Shown in pieces: positions 1 through 9,219 of a stretch of 64,000 nucleotides of DNA (within the stretch, counting starts at the first letter, position 1; each line of letters opens with the position of its first letter). The DNA is taken from positions 21,211,285 to 21,275,284 of the forward strand of contig CM055106.1 of the NCBI GenBank assembly GCA_029204225.1. Reading direction: 5' to 3'. Below the pieces are notes generated by a model that ran no database searches, had not been told where the DNA came from, and saw nothing but the letters and a program-made list of their open reading frames with translations. Position numbers and translations under genes: made by a program. This DNA comes from Diphasiastrum complanatum. Lineage: Eukaryota > Streptophyta > Lycopodiopsida > Lycopodiales > Lycopodiaceae.

Positions 1-61
1 TTCGCAAGATTTTTTCAGACTTTGTCTTAGAGGACCAAGACGGTTCTTAAGGGGGAGGGAG
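1..61 (+). mobile_element. Ty3/Gypsy polyprotein tail and polypurine tract
   Basis: From base 3 an open frame of 15 codons (ending VLEDQDGS) reaches a TAA at 48-50. Such short acidic tails end many plant Gypsy polyproteins. It runs straight into a purine-rich tract (49-61, AAGGGGGAGGGAG type), the usual plus-strand primer next to a 3' LTR. The rest of the element lies before the window. The family call rests on the tail plus the following LTR and is inference. Confidence 0.55.
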
Positions 62-419
62 TGTTACGAGCTCGTAACCAGTGCCGAACCCTAGAGAACA
101 CAGATAGGTCAGATACCACAGTCAGGGTCGTGTCCAGCATACATGACCAATAGGGCAAGACAGTGTGAGTAGTGTGCCCCAGCACGGTCCATAGCCATGG
201 TGGGCCTAACACAGCCTAGGGACCCTGTCAGCAGGATAGGGCCCCCAGTTGGGTCCCGACGTGCAGTCGGCCACGTCAGTGACACGTGGCCGACACTTGG
301 CAGCTGCATGCTACCAGTCCTCACACTGGGCTAGGAGGGGCTTACTCTATATCAGGGAGTAGGCAAGGTTGGGTGGATCAGTTAGTGTTTGCCCTACTGT
401 GGTGTTAGGATCTATTACA
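62..419 (+). mobile_element. 3' LTR of the Gypsy element
   Basis: The LTR starts TGTTACGAGCTCGTAAC directly after the polypurine tract and probably ends ...TATTACA at 419, where hAT-like sequence resumes. It carries a TATA-like box (CTATATCA, 347-354). About 60 bp upstream is a perfect 11-bp inverted repeat (266-276 and 284-294) containing a CACGTG G-box at 283-288, a site bound by plant bZIP/bHLH factors. The right boundary is set by the point where similarity to the hAT copy at 3.7-8.4 kb begins (GGGCAGAGTGATTTA). The 5' copy of this LTR is outside the window. Confidence 0.6.
266..294. promoter_or_regulatory. Inverted repeat with G-box in the LTR
   Basis: GTCGGCCACGT and ACGTGGCCGAC face each other around a 7-base spacer. 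CACGTG at 283-288 is a canonical plant G-box. It sits upstream of the LTR TATA-like box, so it may be part of the retrotransposon promoter. The function is inferred. Confidence 0.5.
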
Positions 420-1396
420 AGAGGGCAGAGTGATTTACATGCCGGTCCCGCAATTATTTGGATGCGTGCAGTACAGAGTCATGGCCATTACTACGACAAC
501 ACACCAGATGACTTTGATTGGACCGATTGGGAGGCCATGCAGGGTCTACAGGGTGCACATGATGAGGCACAGGATGATTCAGGGGATGGTGCGCAGGATG
601 AGGCCCAGAGCCCAGAGCATTTGTATTCAGATGCCCCGCTAGACGACTTGATTGCCACATTGGATTCAGAGGCCCAACAGACGCCGAGTGTCAGGGCACC
701 CCCATCATCTCTTGCTAGCATGCCATACACAGTCCCAGCCAGAGCAGCTACATGAGGTGCCTACAGTTCCTCCAGTTCCTCAGAGGGTATATGTGCGCCG
801 CACAGCACCTCCAGTGCCACTGATGCCATTGAGGCTTGCAGCCCCTCCATCGCCGTCCACTTCTGCAGCACCAGGTCTCCATGGCAGGCCACCATCTGTG
901 CCCAGGTTTTCTCTTGCAGCGCCCACATCCACAGTGGCAACACCCACTTCACATCCTACTCTTTTGGCAGGGATACCCCTCTTTGGCTTCCCTATCTCAG
1001 CCGGCCTCATCTTGGGCCCAACCTAGCTAGCCAGGTGATTTGCATGGGGGTGATGAGGCGTCGACAGCTCCCCTCTTCCGCAAGAGACCAGGAAGGCCCA
1101 AGGGTGCACCGAGCAAGAAAGGCAGAGCACAGAAATAGCCAGGGAAGAGAGGACGACCTCACAAGGCTCCAGGTACAGCCAGAGATACACAGTCACATTC
1201 AGCTGGAGCAGGTCTAGTTGGTTTGGCTTGCTTGGGGGCTGATGCGGAGGCAGATTGGGAGGATGTGGATGACGAGTCCTCTTCGGATACAGAGTTTATG
1301 CCAGTTCCAGACAGGCATAGATATCGGTTGCGAGAGTCAACTCGGGGCACTGAGTTGTCTTCGGAGCATTCGTCTGAGTCAGAGCCAGAGCATTGA
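420..1396 (+). pseudogene. hAT transposase C-terminal extension, relic copy 1
   Basis: The plus strand encodes, with several frame changes, the same acidic and Pro-rich C-terminal extension as the minus-strand hAT element at 3675-8425. Shared blocks are WMRAVQSHG, YYDNT, DWEAMQGLQG, EHLYSDA, LDDLIATLDSEAQ, PPSSLA, RVYVRRT, GLHGRPPSVP and a basic RPKGAP segment. Beyond position 1150 this copy keeps an end that the other copy lacks: Gly/Ala-rich, then acidic (WEDVDDESSSD) and Ser/Glu-rich, stopping at TGA 1394-1396. The N-terminal transposase lies on the far side of the Gypsy insertion, outside the window. Frameshifts and in-frame stops mark it as dead. Confidence 0.6.
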
Positions 1397-2057
1397 TTGT
1401 AGCTCTGTTATTTTGCTTTTAGCAGTTTGATATCATGTTCCATGTTTGGCGGCCAGATGGTCGAACACTGTATTCGGACCATTTTACATATTATATCCAG
1501 TGTTGGACGTACTTTATTTGTTGTACATTGTGTATTTGTTGATTTGTAAATGTGATGCTTTGTTTTCAATTTTATTTCGAATTGTATGTGCGTGTGTGAA
1601 TCGTATTTTCAATTGGTTTCAACTGCAGAGATTGATAGCAGATGCACTTCACAGAAATACACGCCCCCTGATAGCATTTCATAAACACATACATTACATT
1701 ACACCAGGCACGCGTTGCACAAAAAGCACACTGTACATTAGCATTTAGTGTCTAACATAGTGTAAAGAACAGCCCCAGCGGTATATGGCGAGATACGTAT
1801 TGTTATTTTGATACATCTGTTGAATTTTTTGGGCCTAATCTACATTAAAAAAAGCAATTTTTATTAGAAAATTAATGAGGGTCAGACTCGCAATCCCCCC
1901 AAATGTGCTCGAACCCGAGAAGCGTTCCCTATGAACTACTTTCGACAAAAAGGGCAACGACACTTTTTGTCGGGCCACAACAACACCTCATCCCAAATGG
2001 GACGACCGGCCATATCTCTCTCTCTCTCTCTCAAACACACACACAAGCACACAAGTC

Positions 2058-2060
<3 letters not shown>
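1397..2060. other. Spacer downstream of hAT relic
   Basis: AT-rich sequence without a credible gene. No counterpart of the GGTACC-rich terminal repeat of the other hAT copy was found here, so the 3' end of this copy is undefined. Confidence 0.4.

Positions 2061-2111
<51 letters not shown>
2061..2111. repeat. (TC)n microsatellite
   Basis: An uninterrupted TC dinucleotide tract of about 51 bp, preceded by a shorter TC tract (about 2013-2031). Confidence 0.9.
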
Positions 2112-2113
<2 letters not shown>

Positions 2114-2128
2114 CTAAACCCTAAACCC
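2112..2128. repeat. Telomere-like repeat, two units
   Basis: CCTAAACCCTAAACCC is two units of the plant telomere repeat (CCCTAAA) next to the TC tract. Two units are few. It may be an interstitial scar or the common telo-box found near plant promoters. Confidence 0.4.
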
Positions 2129-2215
2129 AAGCACGCAGACCCTGATGCGAAAAGCCCACGTCAAGCCCGGACCCTCATGTCTATAATATATATATATATA
2201 TATATATCATTGTTG

Positions 2216-2530
2216 CAGTTATGAATCTCGATTCATGATTTGGACAACGATCCGAATCGTGACCCCCAAATTGCTCGGGGGTCCAAAATTTTTTGTAAAT
2301 ACATTCAATATGGGTATCAGTAGAAAGAGAAATCATAAGAGGATTAAGAGTAAATGCGTTCCCGGTAGTCTTAGATGACTTTCAGGTTCAATTTCAGCAC
2401 ATTATAGGTCCAATTCCAGTACATTTCAGGTCAAAGGATTAAGAGTGAATACATTTCTAGTGTTTTTTTTGTGATTTGCTGAATCGAATCGCGATTCCCG
2501 AATTGGAATTGCAGTTTATCACAATTCCCT
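2216..2530. mobile_element. Small palindrome-rich element (MITE-like)
   Basis: The left part holds GAATC-TC-GATTC, CGAT/ATCG inverted motifs and a perfect 7-bp stem (GACCCCC...GGGGGTC, 2261-2283). The right part holds the 12-bp palindrome GAATCGCGATTC (2486-2497) and GCAGTTTATCACAATTCCC. GCAGTT occurs inside both ends. There is no open frame. The boundaries and the mobile-element call are inferred from the arrangement. Confidence 0.35.
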
Positions 2531-2579
2531 GCATCTATATATATTACAGAGGCATCCAAAACACGTTCTAGGGGTCAGT

Positions 2580-2624
2580 GTTCCGGAACGCTCGTCCCAG
2601 ACCCTGGAATGCTGTTCCGGAACG
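2580..2624. repeat. Two direct copies of palindrome GTTCCGGAACG
   Basis: GTTCCGGAAC, a perfect 10-bp palindrome, occurs at 2580-2589 and again at 2614-2623, about 34 bp apart. A related motif lies in the element near 12.45 kb. Confidence 0.5.
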
Positions 2625-3181
2625 TTTTTACTTTTTTTTTTTTGATAAAAAAAAAACAACCTCAATGGTTTCCTTCAATGCCATGGGCCATCCTTGCGTT
2701 TGAATTGCAGTGGGTTCTTTAAATCTGGCCTTGGAATTTCATCGAGAATATATTCTGGAAGAAAAATCATTAAAGTGAGCAGAAACACCATGGATGTTCT
2801 TAGTTGTTGGGTTTGTGGATGTTCAACATAGAAATCCTTCTCGAGTTTGGGAAGCTTGTTGAACTTTTGTTTAGGTAGGACTGTGTGTTGTCTACAGTTC
2901 TGCTCGATACTTCATTCTTATTGCTCGATTCCCATTTATTACCCCATCCACTTTTGAAGCAATTCTGCACATTTCCCTCTTCCACAAGGACCCCACACAA
3001 CGTCACTGCTTGACCAGTACATTGATTAACATTGATCGGTACATATTATGATCAGTACACATTGAATCAATGAACCTAAACCTAGGTATTATCAAGGATT
3101 TGTAGGCTCCTACAGTACATTCTTTTTTTCTAAAATATATATATTGTATATTTTATACTATCATATGTATATAGTACTACC

Positions 3182-3242
3182 ATAGTTGCCCAGAAACGCG
3201 TTTTTAGGCCAGAAACGCTGAGAAATGTTTTTGGGCAACTAT
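3182..3242. mobile_element. Short hairpin element
   Basis: ATAGTTGCCC at the left end is matched by GGGCAACTAT at the right end, with AGAAACGC-type repeats inside. The 61-bp unit can fold into a near-complete hairpin in TA-rich flanks. This is typical of a very small deletion derivative of a DNA transposon. Confidence 0.5.
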
Positions 3243-3369
3243 ATATTTATGCATATATATGCAAAACCTAGGTCTCAACTATACGTAAAACCAAGGTCCA
3301 ACAGGGTTTTTTGAAAGAACTTGATTGAAATCACTAATGCTGATCACTTACCTCAAACATTCGGCATAC

Positions 3370-3375
<6 letters not shown>

Positions 3376-3431
<56 letters not shown>
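3376..3431. repeat. (CT)n microsatellite
   Basis: CT tract of about 56 bp, followed by a GC-richer stretch (3440-3610) in which CGGCCAC and CATCGGC recur. No gene. Confidence 0.9.
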
Positions 3432-3433
<2 letters not shown>

Positions 3434-3626
3434 GCATCACGTGCGCACACACACACACCTCATCGGCCACCCGCCATCAACGCACACTTCGGCCACGTAT
3501 ATACACACACATACATCGGCCACCTGCTAACGACGATCGGCTTTCCTCCTAAACCATCGGCTGCCATCCAAATCATCGGCCGTCACCCAGATTGCCGCCC
3601 GCCCGTCAAAGACGGGCATACCCCAC

Positions 3627-3633
<7 letters not shown>

Positions 3634-3674
<41 letters not shown>
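3634..3674. repeat. (TA)n tract, insertion site of the hAT element
   Basis: TA repeat ending exactly at the left end of the hAT element. The same ATATATAT follows the right end at 8426-8433, consistent with an 8-bp target duplication, although the repeat makes the exact register ambiguous. Confidence 0.7.
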
Positions 3675-3676
<2 letters not shown>

Positions 3677-3776
3677 TAGTGTCCCCTGGTACCGCTCGTA
3701 TGGTACCGCTGGTACCATAACAGTGGTACCGCCAGTACGGTACCGCCCTGGGATCCGCAGTACCAGGGCGGTACCA
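3675..3776. repeat. hAT left terminal and subterminal repeats
   Basis: Terminal CATAGTGTCCCC, then about six GGTACC palindromes separated by GC-rich spacers. Such arrays are likely transposase binding sites by analogy with other hAT elements. Confidence 0.6.
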
Positions 3777-3841
3777 TTTTTTAATATTTTTTTTTTGATA
3801 TTTTTAATATCTAATTATTGCTTTTTACCTCATAAAATAGA

Positions 3842-5431
3842 TTAAAAAATTGAAAAAAAAAAAGGGTTCTGGGTGTAAAAAAGGAGGGTACAATACATGG
3901 TGCAGGGGACAGGTGCAACAACACATGGGCACTGTGGGTGAGCAGACCATGGGGCCAATGGGAGAGCAACACAAGGGGGGAGCAACACATGGGGGCAGGT
4001 ACAGAGGCACATGGAGGGATGATGGGGTCGTCCTCTCCTCCCTGGCAGTTTTTGTGCCTTGCCTTTCTTGTTCGGTGCACCCTTGGGCCTGGCTGGTCTC
4101 TTGCGGACAAGAGGAGCTGTCAATGCCTCATCACCCCCATGCAAATCACCTGGCTGGCTAGGCTGGGCCCAAGCTGAGGCCGGCTGGGATAGGGAAGCAA
4201 AAGAGGGAACTCCCTGTGCACCTAAGCGAGGAGGATGAGCTCGTGGAGTGTGTGCCTGTGGGGTTGTTGCAGGTGGAGGAACTGACTGTGCAGGAGGCAA
4301 GTATAGCAGCGATATGTACTGAAAGGGGCGCTGCGGTGGCCGGTACTGGTACATTCTGGGAGCTGCCAAAGGGGGAGCCAGTGGAGTGGGTGCTGCCAAA
4401 GGAAGAGGATGTGAAGTGGGTGCTGCCACTGGAGGAGCTACTAGAGGAGCCACTGTGGATGTGGGCCTTGCAAGAGAAAACTTGGGCACAGATGGTGGCC
4501 TGCCATGGAGACCTGGTGCTGTGGATGTGGACGACGATGGAGGGGCTGTAGGCCTCAATGGCATCGATGGCATTGGAGGTGTTGTGCGGCGCACATATAC
4601 CCTCTGAGGAACTGGAGGAACTATAGGCTCCTCATGTGGCTGCTCTGGCTGGGACTCTGTGTATGGCATGTTGGCAAGAGATGAAGGCGGTGCCTTGACA
4701 CTCGGCATCTACTGAGCCTCTGAATCCAATGTGGCAATCAAGTCGTCTAGTTGGGCATCTGAATACAAATGCTCTAGGCTCTGGGCCTCATCCTGTGCAC
4801 CATTCCCTGAATCATCCTGTGCACCATCCCCTGAATCAACCCGTGCCTCATCATGTCCACCCTGTAGACCCTGCATGGCCTCCCAATCTGTGCAATCAAA
4901 GTCATCTGGTGCCTCCTCTAGTGTGTTGTCGTAGTAACGGCCATGACTCTGTACTGCACGCATCCAAGCAGCTGCGGGACCGGCATCTAAATCACTCTGC
5001 CCTGTATCAAGAGCCTCCTCCATCATATCAACATAGGTAGGTATGCCACTGGCCTCCCCTGTGTTCCCTGCCTGTCTCCTAGTATAACTTGCGCCATGTG
5101 CCCCACCTCTGCCACTTGATGCACCTGTGACCCCTGCCCGTGGCGTGTGCCTTGCACCTGTATCATCTGCCTCATCCCTCTTTGATCTGGCAAACACAAC
5201 CCGAATGGGCTCATCCTCATCATGCTCATCCTCTGACACTGGCTCATCTGCCTCATACACTGGAGGCTCTCTGTGCTCAAGCCCAAGCTCTCTCTCTCTC
5301 TCATCTTGGCAAGCTCCCTCTCTCTCTGCGATCAATTGCGTGCCCAGGTCATCTGTAGGCATGGGATGGACGCTGTCTGTAGGCAAGTCAACCTGGCGCT
5401 CCAAATCAGATATCTTCGTCTGCAAGGTCAA
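3842..5431 (-). pseudogene. hAT-encoded acidic and Pro-rich C-terminal extension
   Basis: Two adjoining frames separated by a single in-frame stop (near 4707) make about 530 codons after the dimerisation domain. Residues 1-240 are acidic (PVSEDEHDEDEPI, EAPDDFD, DEARVDSGDGAQD). The second part is Pro/Ala/Ser-rich with RPARPKGAPNKKGKAQKLPG, a basic, possibly nuclear-localisation stretch, near the end. Most hAT transposases stop soon after dimerisation, so this tail is unusual. The same blocks recur in the copy at 420-1396, so it belongs to the element. The last part (below about 4010) differs from the other copy and looks replaced. Function unknown. Confidence 0.55.
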
Positions 5432-5480
5432 AATTGAACATGTAAGGAAAAGAACTTGATCAGAAATTGAAACCTACATT

Positions 5481-6182
5481 TTAGTGAGATGTCAACCAAC
5501 ATGTTGTGGGAGAATAGGCCACTTGCAATGCGCTCGTAATGGTCGGCAGTCTCCTGGCGAGACGTGTGTTGGTGCTATAGAACACCAACCGCTCTAGCTG
5601 ACTCACTGACAGCCTGTTTCTTCTCCTCGTGTGAACGAGGGCCCATTTGCTCCAATTATGCTCGCACATGGAGGCAGCGCAATCTTGTGGTATGTGCAAT
5701 GAAATGGTTCAGCACATGTACACGGGTGGAATGTCAACGAAACACAACAAGGGAGGATGAGATGAGATGCATACATGTGAAAGGACCCGCAGTGCAAGAC
5801 GTTGTATGGAGGGATAGGTGCTACTGAACATGGTCCACCAGGTAATGGGGAGCTGCCTCCTGTCTGGATCCTGAGCAGTCGGGTGATCGAACGTGTCCAT
5901 GCTGAAACGAAATGCAGCTAGCTCCTCCATGAGTCTGATAGGATCCAAGCCAATGTGTGGACCCACCCTATAGATGTACTCAAGCCAATCCGGCTCGAGC
6001 TCCCTGTCTGATATCTGTGTCGAAGAGAGGAAGAGGGGATGCAAGATGTGTGCAACGCTGTGGATACTCTCGTGAAAGTAGTTCCACCGCATCTCCCAGA
6101 TGAACCTTAGCTCCGTCATCCTGCACGAAGTCGAAGCAAATTTTGGAAAAAGTGTAATATCGACAGAAAAACAAACTAGCAA
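5481..6182 (-). pseudogene. hAT C-terminal dimerisation region
   Basis: Two frames together show the hAT dimerisation pattern: WWTMFSSTYPSIQRLALRVL then SHVCISS, and after a frame change CEHNWSKWALVHTRRRNRLS and QLERLVFYSTNTRL. This matches the plant family consensus (W..fg...P.lq.lA.rvLs..cs, CERNWS.f..iHtkkRNRL). A likely intron or frame change follows before the extension at 5431. Broken by frameshifts near 5700 and 5540. Confidence 0.7.
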
Positions 6183-6221
6183 ACATTGAAAAAATAAAGA
6201 CCAATTACAACACTATACTGC

Positions 6222-7035
6222 TTACCTCTCTGGCTGCAGGAACTGTCCGATCCGGTCCATGAGCTCATACACCAGTCCGAGTGTGGACCCCTCGCTGTCA
6301 GCCATGTGGAGCACAATGTAGAGTGGTCGAAGCAGTCCTGACAATGTCTGGGCATCCCTCCAGAACTGGTCTCCCCTCACCGTGGAAGAAAAGTGCTCCG
6401 CATCCTCCGTGTGCTGAAACGTACTGGCACACCAAAGATCACTGGCAACCATCTGTAGAAGCTGTGCCCTGCACCTAATCAGATGGTCGATGACCACCAA
6501 GTTGAATGCAAAGCGTGTGGGGGTTGGCTTACAGAGGTCCAAATGGCTGAACACCCGGAACATGGCAAGAACACACCTCTTCATGGTGACAAAAGTCACT
6601 AGGAAGAGGGCCTCGCGGACGATGGCTCTAACCCAGGGAAGTGCACCTATGTCTCCCGTGAGAAGGTCTATGCCATGCGCTGCACAGGGGGTATGGACTA
6701 TGTGAGGGAACTCGGCCTCTAGCAGGACACCCATCTGAACGCAATTGGTGGCATTGTCCGTCACTACGGTAACGACATGCTGGGTGGGGGCCTATGGATA
6801 GTATGGAAGACCAATGACGTCGTACATGAAATTTGCAGATATGACCTCCCCCCCTACTGCAATCCACGGCTCTCAAAAACTGTGTACCCATGCAGCTAGA
6901 GACCAGGATGTTGAGGATCGGCCTCCTCCTGACATCAGTCCAGCCATTGGACATGATGCTGCATCCATATGTGGCCCAGTGGCGGCGTAGAGGCTCCATC
7001 TCTCTAGACAAGGACTCAACCCTATCTCTCAGCAT
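6222..7035 (-). pseudogene. hAT transposase DUF659 and RNase H-like core, frameshifted
   Basis: The block begins with the DUF659 signature SNGWTDVRRRPILNILVSS and FLRAVD. The next segment carries VTDNATNCVQMG (the conserved TDNA.N motif with a catalytic-region Asp) and HTPCAAHGIDLL (the C/H-A-H motif of the core). The two segments lie in different frames. The shift falls near a run of six G/C (about 6849-6854), and a TAG is also in frame before TDNATN. The protein therefore ends early. Identity as a hAT core is secure from the order and motifs; activity is lost. Confidence 0.75.
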
Positions 7036-7156
7036 GTGTGTGCGGACAACCTCTGAACCAGGGACTCTCCAGCCAGGGCTGACAGACTGTGCAAGGCGGA
7101 ATGCCCTTCTGAAGGGCTCAGAATCGGTGATGGCAAAGGTAGGTTCAGCTCGTAAA

Positions 7157-8029
7157 TCAAACTGGCCACGGCTTGTGTGGCCTCTCTATCCATGTGTGGC
7201 TGATGCACGCCGCGAATGGTCTGCTGCACAAGGGCTCTACCTGGTGGGCGACGGGTGGTGGACCTCCAACATGGTGCACCAACCATGACGGGAATGGACG
7301 ATGATGCGACAGGCTGGGCACTAGTGGATGCATCGGCTGTAGACGTGGAATGGGGAGAGTGGGATGCACTGGCAGGGATGGGTGCAGCAGCATAAGTGGG
7401 GTGCACTGGTGGAGGGGCAAGATCTGGCATGGGATACGAAAACTGCTAGCTAGGGAGGTCATCCGGATGGGAAGGAAAGGAAGAAGGGATCTCATCCACA
7501 TCCTCGAAGGAGAGTCCATGAGAAAATCGTAAACTGGGGGCGTGCGAGTAACAGGACGTGGTGGTGGAACCGCAGTGGCAACTGGCGGACGCGATGGGAC
7601 GAGATCCACCGGAATGGGTGCAGATGGGGGTGCGTGTTGCGGAACTGTCTGAGGGAGATGAGGGGCAATGGGATGGGATGAGGATGCAGTCCCTCTCCTC
7701 GTGCGTGCCAACCAAGCAGGCAGCAACTCTGGGTCAGCCACATAAGGAGCGGTGCAAAATCGGAGAATGCCCTCCGAAATGGTGTTCTCCCCCGCCACGA
7801 GCCGCGGCCCGTAGGTGTCCAGTAGTCGCTGCATGTCGGAGATGGACATGCTGCCACAAGGGGCAGCATTTAAGGTGCCACCATTTTTGGCCCGTGTACC
7901 GAGCAGGTGGCCTTTAAGGCGAGTGAGGGACGCAGCAAATTCGACTAGGCAGTATCGAAAACACACAATCTTCTGACCGGTCTTGTTGGTCTTGTCGGCA
8001 ACCCACTGACAACGTCCACCTTGTCGCAC
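7157..8029 (-). pseudogene. hAT transposase N-terminal part: BED-type zinc finger and Pro-rich linker
   Basis: The frame contains a BED-finger-like stretch: VCFRYCLVEF, then LTRLKGHLLGT and a downstream PC. This fits the plant hAT pattern W...C-x2-C...F...RLK-HL. A long Pro/Ala/Val-rich linker follows, the usual low-complexity gap before DUF659. It lies at the 5' end of the element, in the order expected. The frame past the linker (below about 7430) switches, and the DUF659 block continues in another frame, so a frameshift is present. BED fingers bind DNA near transposon ends. Confidence 0.6.
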
Positions 8030-8377
8030 AGACCGGAAAGGTCAGATTGCACCATTGCGATGGAGAAAACTAGGGAAAAAATGCAAATGAAGCTAAAGTT
8101 GGAAGGATGGATTGCTGGAAAAAAAACAGCAGGGTTTGTTGTTGGAGAGATGCTGAAAATGGGCGAAGGCAGGGCGAAGCAAGTCAGATGCAAGGCAGGG
8201 CGTTGCGTGGGCGAAGGGCGACGCAAGGAATCGGAAGGCAGACAGGCAAAAACAGCAGCGATGGCAGGGCAGAGGAGGGCGCAAAAAAAATTTCAGATGA
8301 AATACGAGGGGGGCGGGTAGGTTTAGGTAATAAAAAATTTCAAAAAATATTAAATATCAAATAAATTATTATATTAT

Positions 8378-8425
8378 GGTACCGCGGTACCGGGATCCGC
8401 GGTACCCAGTACCACGGGACCTATG
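8378..8425. repeat. hAT right terminal and subterminal repeats
   Basis: Three GGTACC palindromes and CGGGATCCGCGG, then terminal GGGACCTATG. In reverse it starts CATAGGTCCC and mirrors the left end. Confidence 0.6.
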
Positions 8426-8433
8426 ATATATAT

Positions 8434-8840
8434 ATGTGTGTGTGTGCGTGTGCGTGTTTATGTATATGTATGTGTGTGTAAGTGTATGTGTGTGTGTACG
8501 TCTATATGTGTGTATATGTGCATGTATGTGTGTTTGTGTATGTGTACATACATGTATGTGTGTGTATGTGAATGTATATGTATGTATGTGTGTATGTGAA
8601 TGTATATGTATGTATGTGTATGTGTACGTGTATGTATATGTATGTGTGTGTATATGTGAATGTATGTGTATGTGTACGTGTATGTTTATGTATAAGTATA
8701 TGTATATGTCTGTGTATGTGTCTGTATGTGTATGTGTATGTGTATGTTTATGTATAAGTATATGTATATGTCTGTGTATGTGTCTGTATGTGTATGTGTA
8801 TGTGTATGTGTATGTGTACGTACGTATATGTTTCTACGCT
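8434..8840. repeat. TG/TATG-rich degenerate microsatellite
   Basis: About 400 bp composed almost only of TGTG, TATG and TACG words with imperfect higher-order copies (for example near-identical stretches from 8683 and 8747). The long frame across it (VCVCVYVY type) is a by-product of the repeat, not a gene. Confidence 0.85.
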
Positions 8841-9219
8841 TCATTTCTCAAATTAAATTTGTGAATTTGGATATATTCCAATCTCACGAATAGATATATC
8901 CATCTGAGATATTTGCTTTTGTTTATTTAGATTATCTGTATATTGGAGGTGCACAATTCAATAATTAGGTGCACTTCAAGACCCTTTATTTATTCGAAGG
9001 ATTTTTTTTTGTGCTTGTGAGATTGTATAACATTACTTGAGAAAAAGTTTTTTTTGATAGGATTGATTAAGTTACATCAAGTTGGTGTATTGTTTTTATA
9101 TTCTGGTATTGGATGTGTAAGATAGATTTGAACCTTCCTCTTTGTCTTTCTCTCATGTAAAAAAATGATACTTTGTTTTTAGTATCTTATTTTCTTCTTG
9201 TTTTGTTTTTGGGGTGCAG
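8841..9219. other. AT-rich sequence before first visible PTAR1-like exon
   Basis: No exon encoding the expected N-terminal part of the PTAR1-like protein was found. It is best read as intron sequence. Confidence 0.35.

Larger units (their letters stand above)
3675..8425 (-). mobile_element. hAT-superfamily DNA transposon (DUF659 type), full-length but decayed
   Basis: The 4.75-kb element has matching ends: CATAGTGTCCCCTGGTACCG on the left, and CATAGGTCCCGTGGTACTGG on the right read in reverse. ATATATAT flanks both sides. Subterminal arrays of GGTACC lie at both ends (3688-3776 and 8378-8406). On the minus strand, in order, are a BED-type zinc finger with a Pro-rich linker, a DUF659 block with the RNase H-like core, the hAT C-terminal dimerisation domain, and an acidic/Pro-rich extension. 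Frameshifts and stops show that it no longer makes an intact protein. Confidence 0.8.

Noticed and set aside
1446-1748. 100-codon plus-strand frame after the hAT relic
   Set aside because: Composition is that of AT-rich non-coding DNA and no motif or homologous copy is seen.
3850-5459. Plus-strand frames over the hAT extension
   Set aside because: Mirror frames of the minus-strand extension, which is the one conserved with the second copy.
8436-8864. Long open frame rich in Cys, Val and Tyr
   Set aside because: It is the translation of the TG/TATG microsatellite; several overlapping frames stay open for the same reason.
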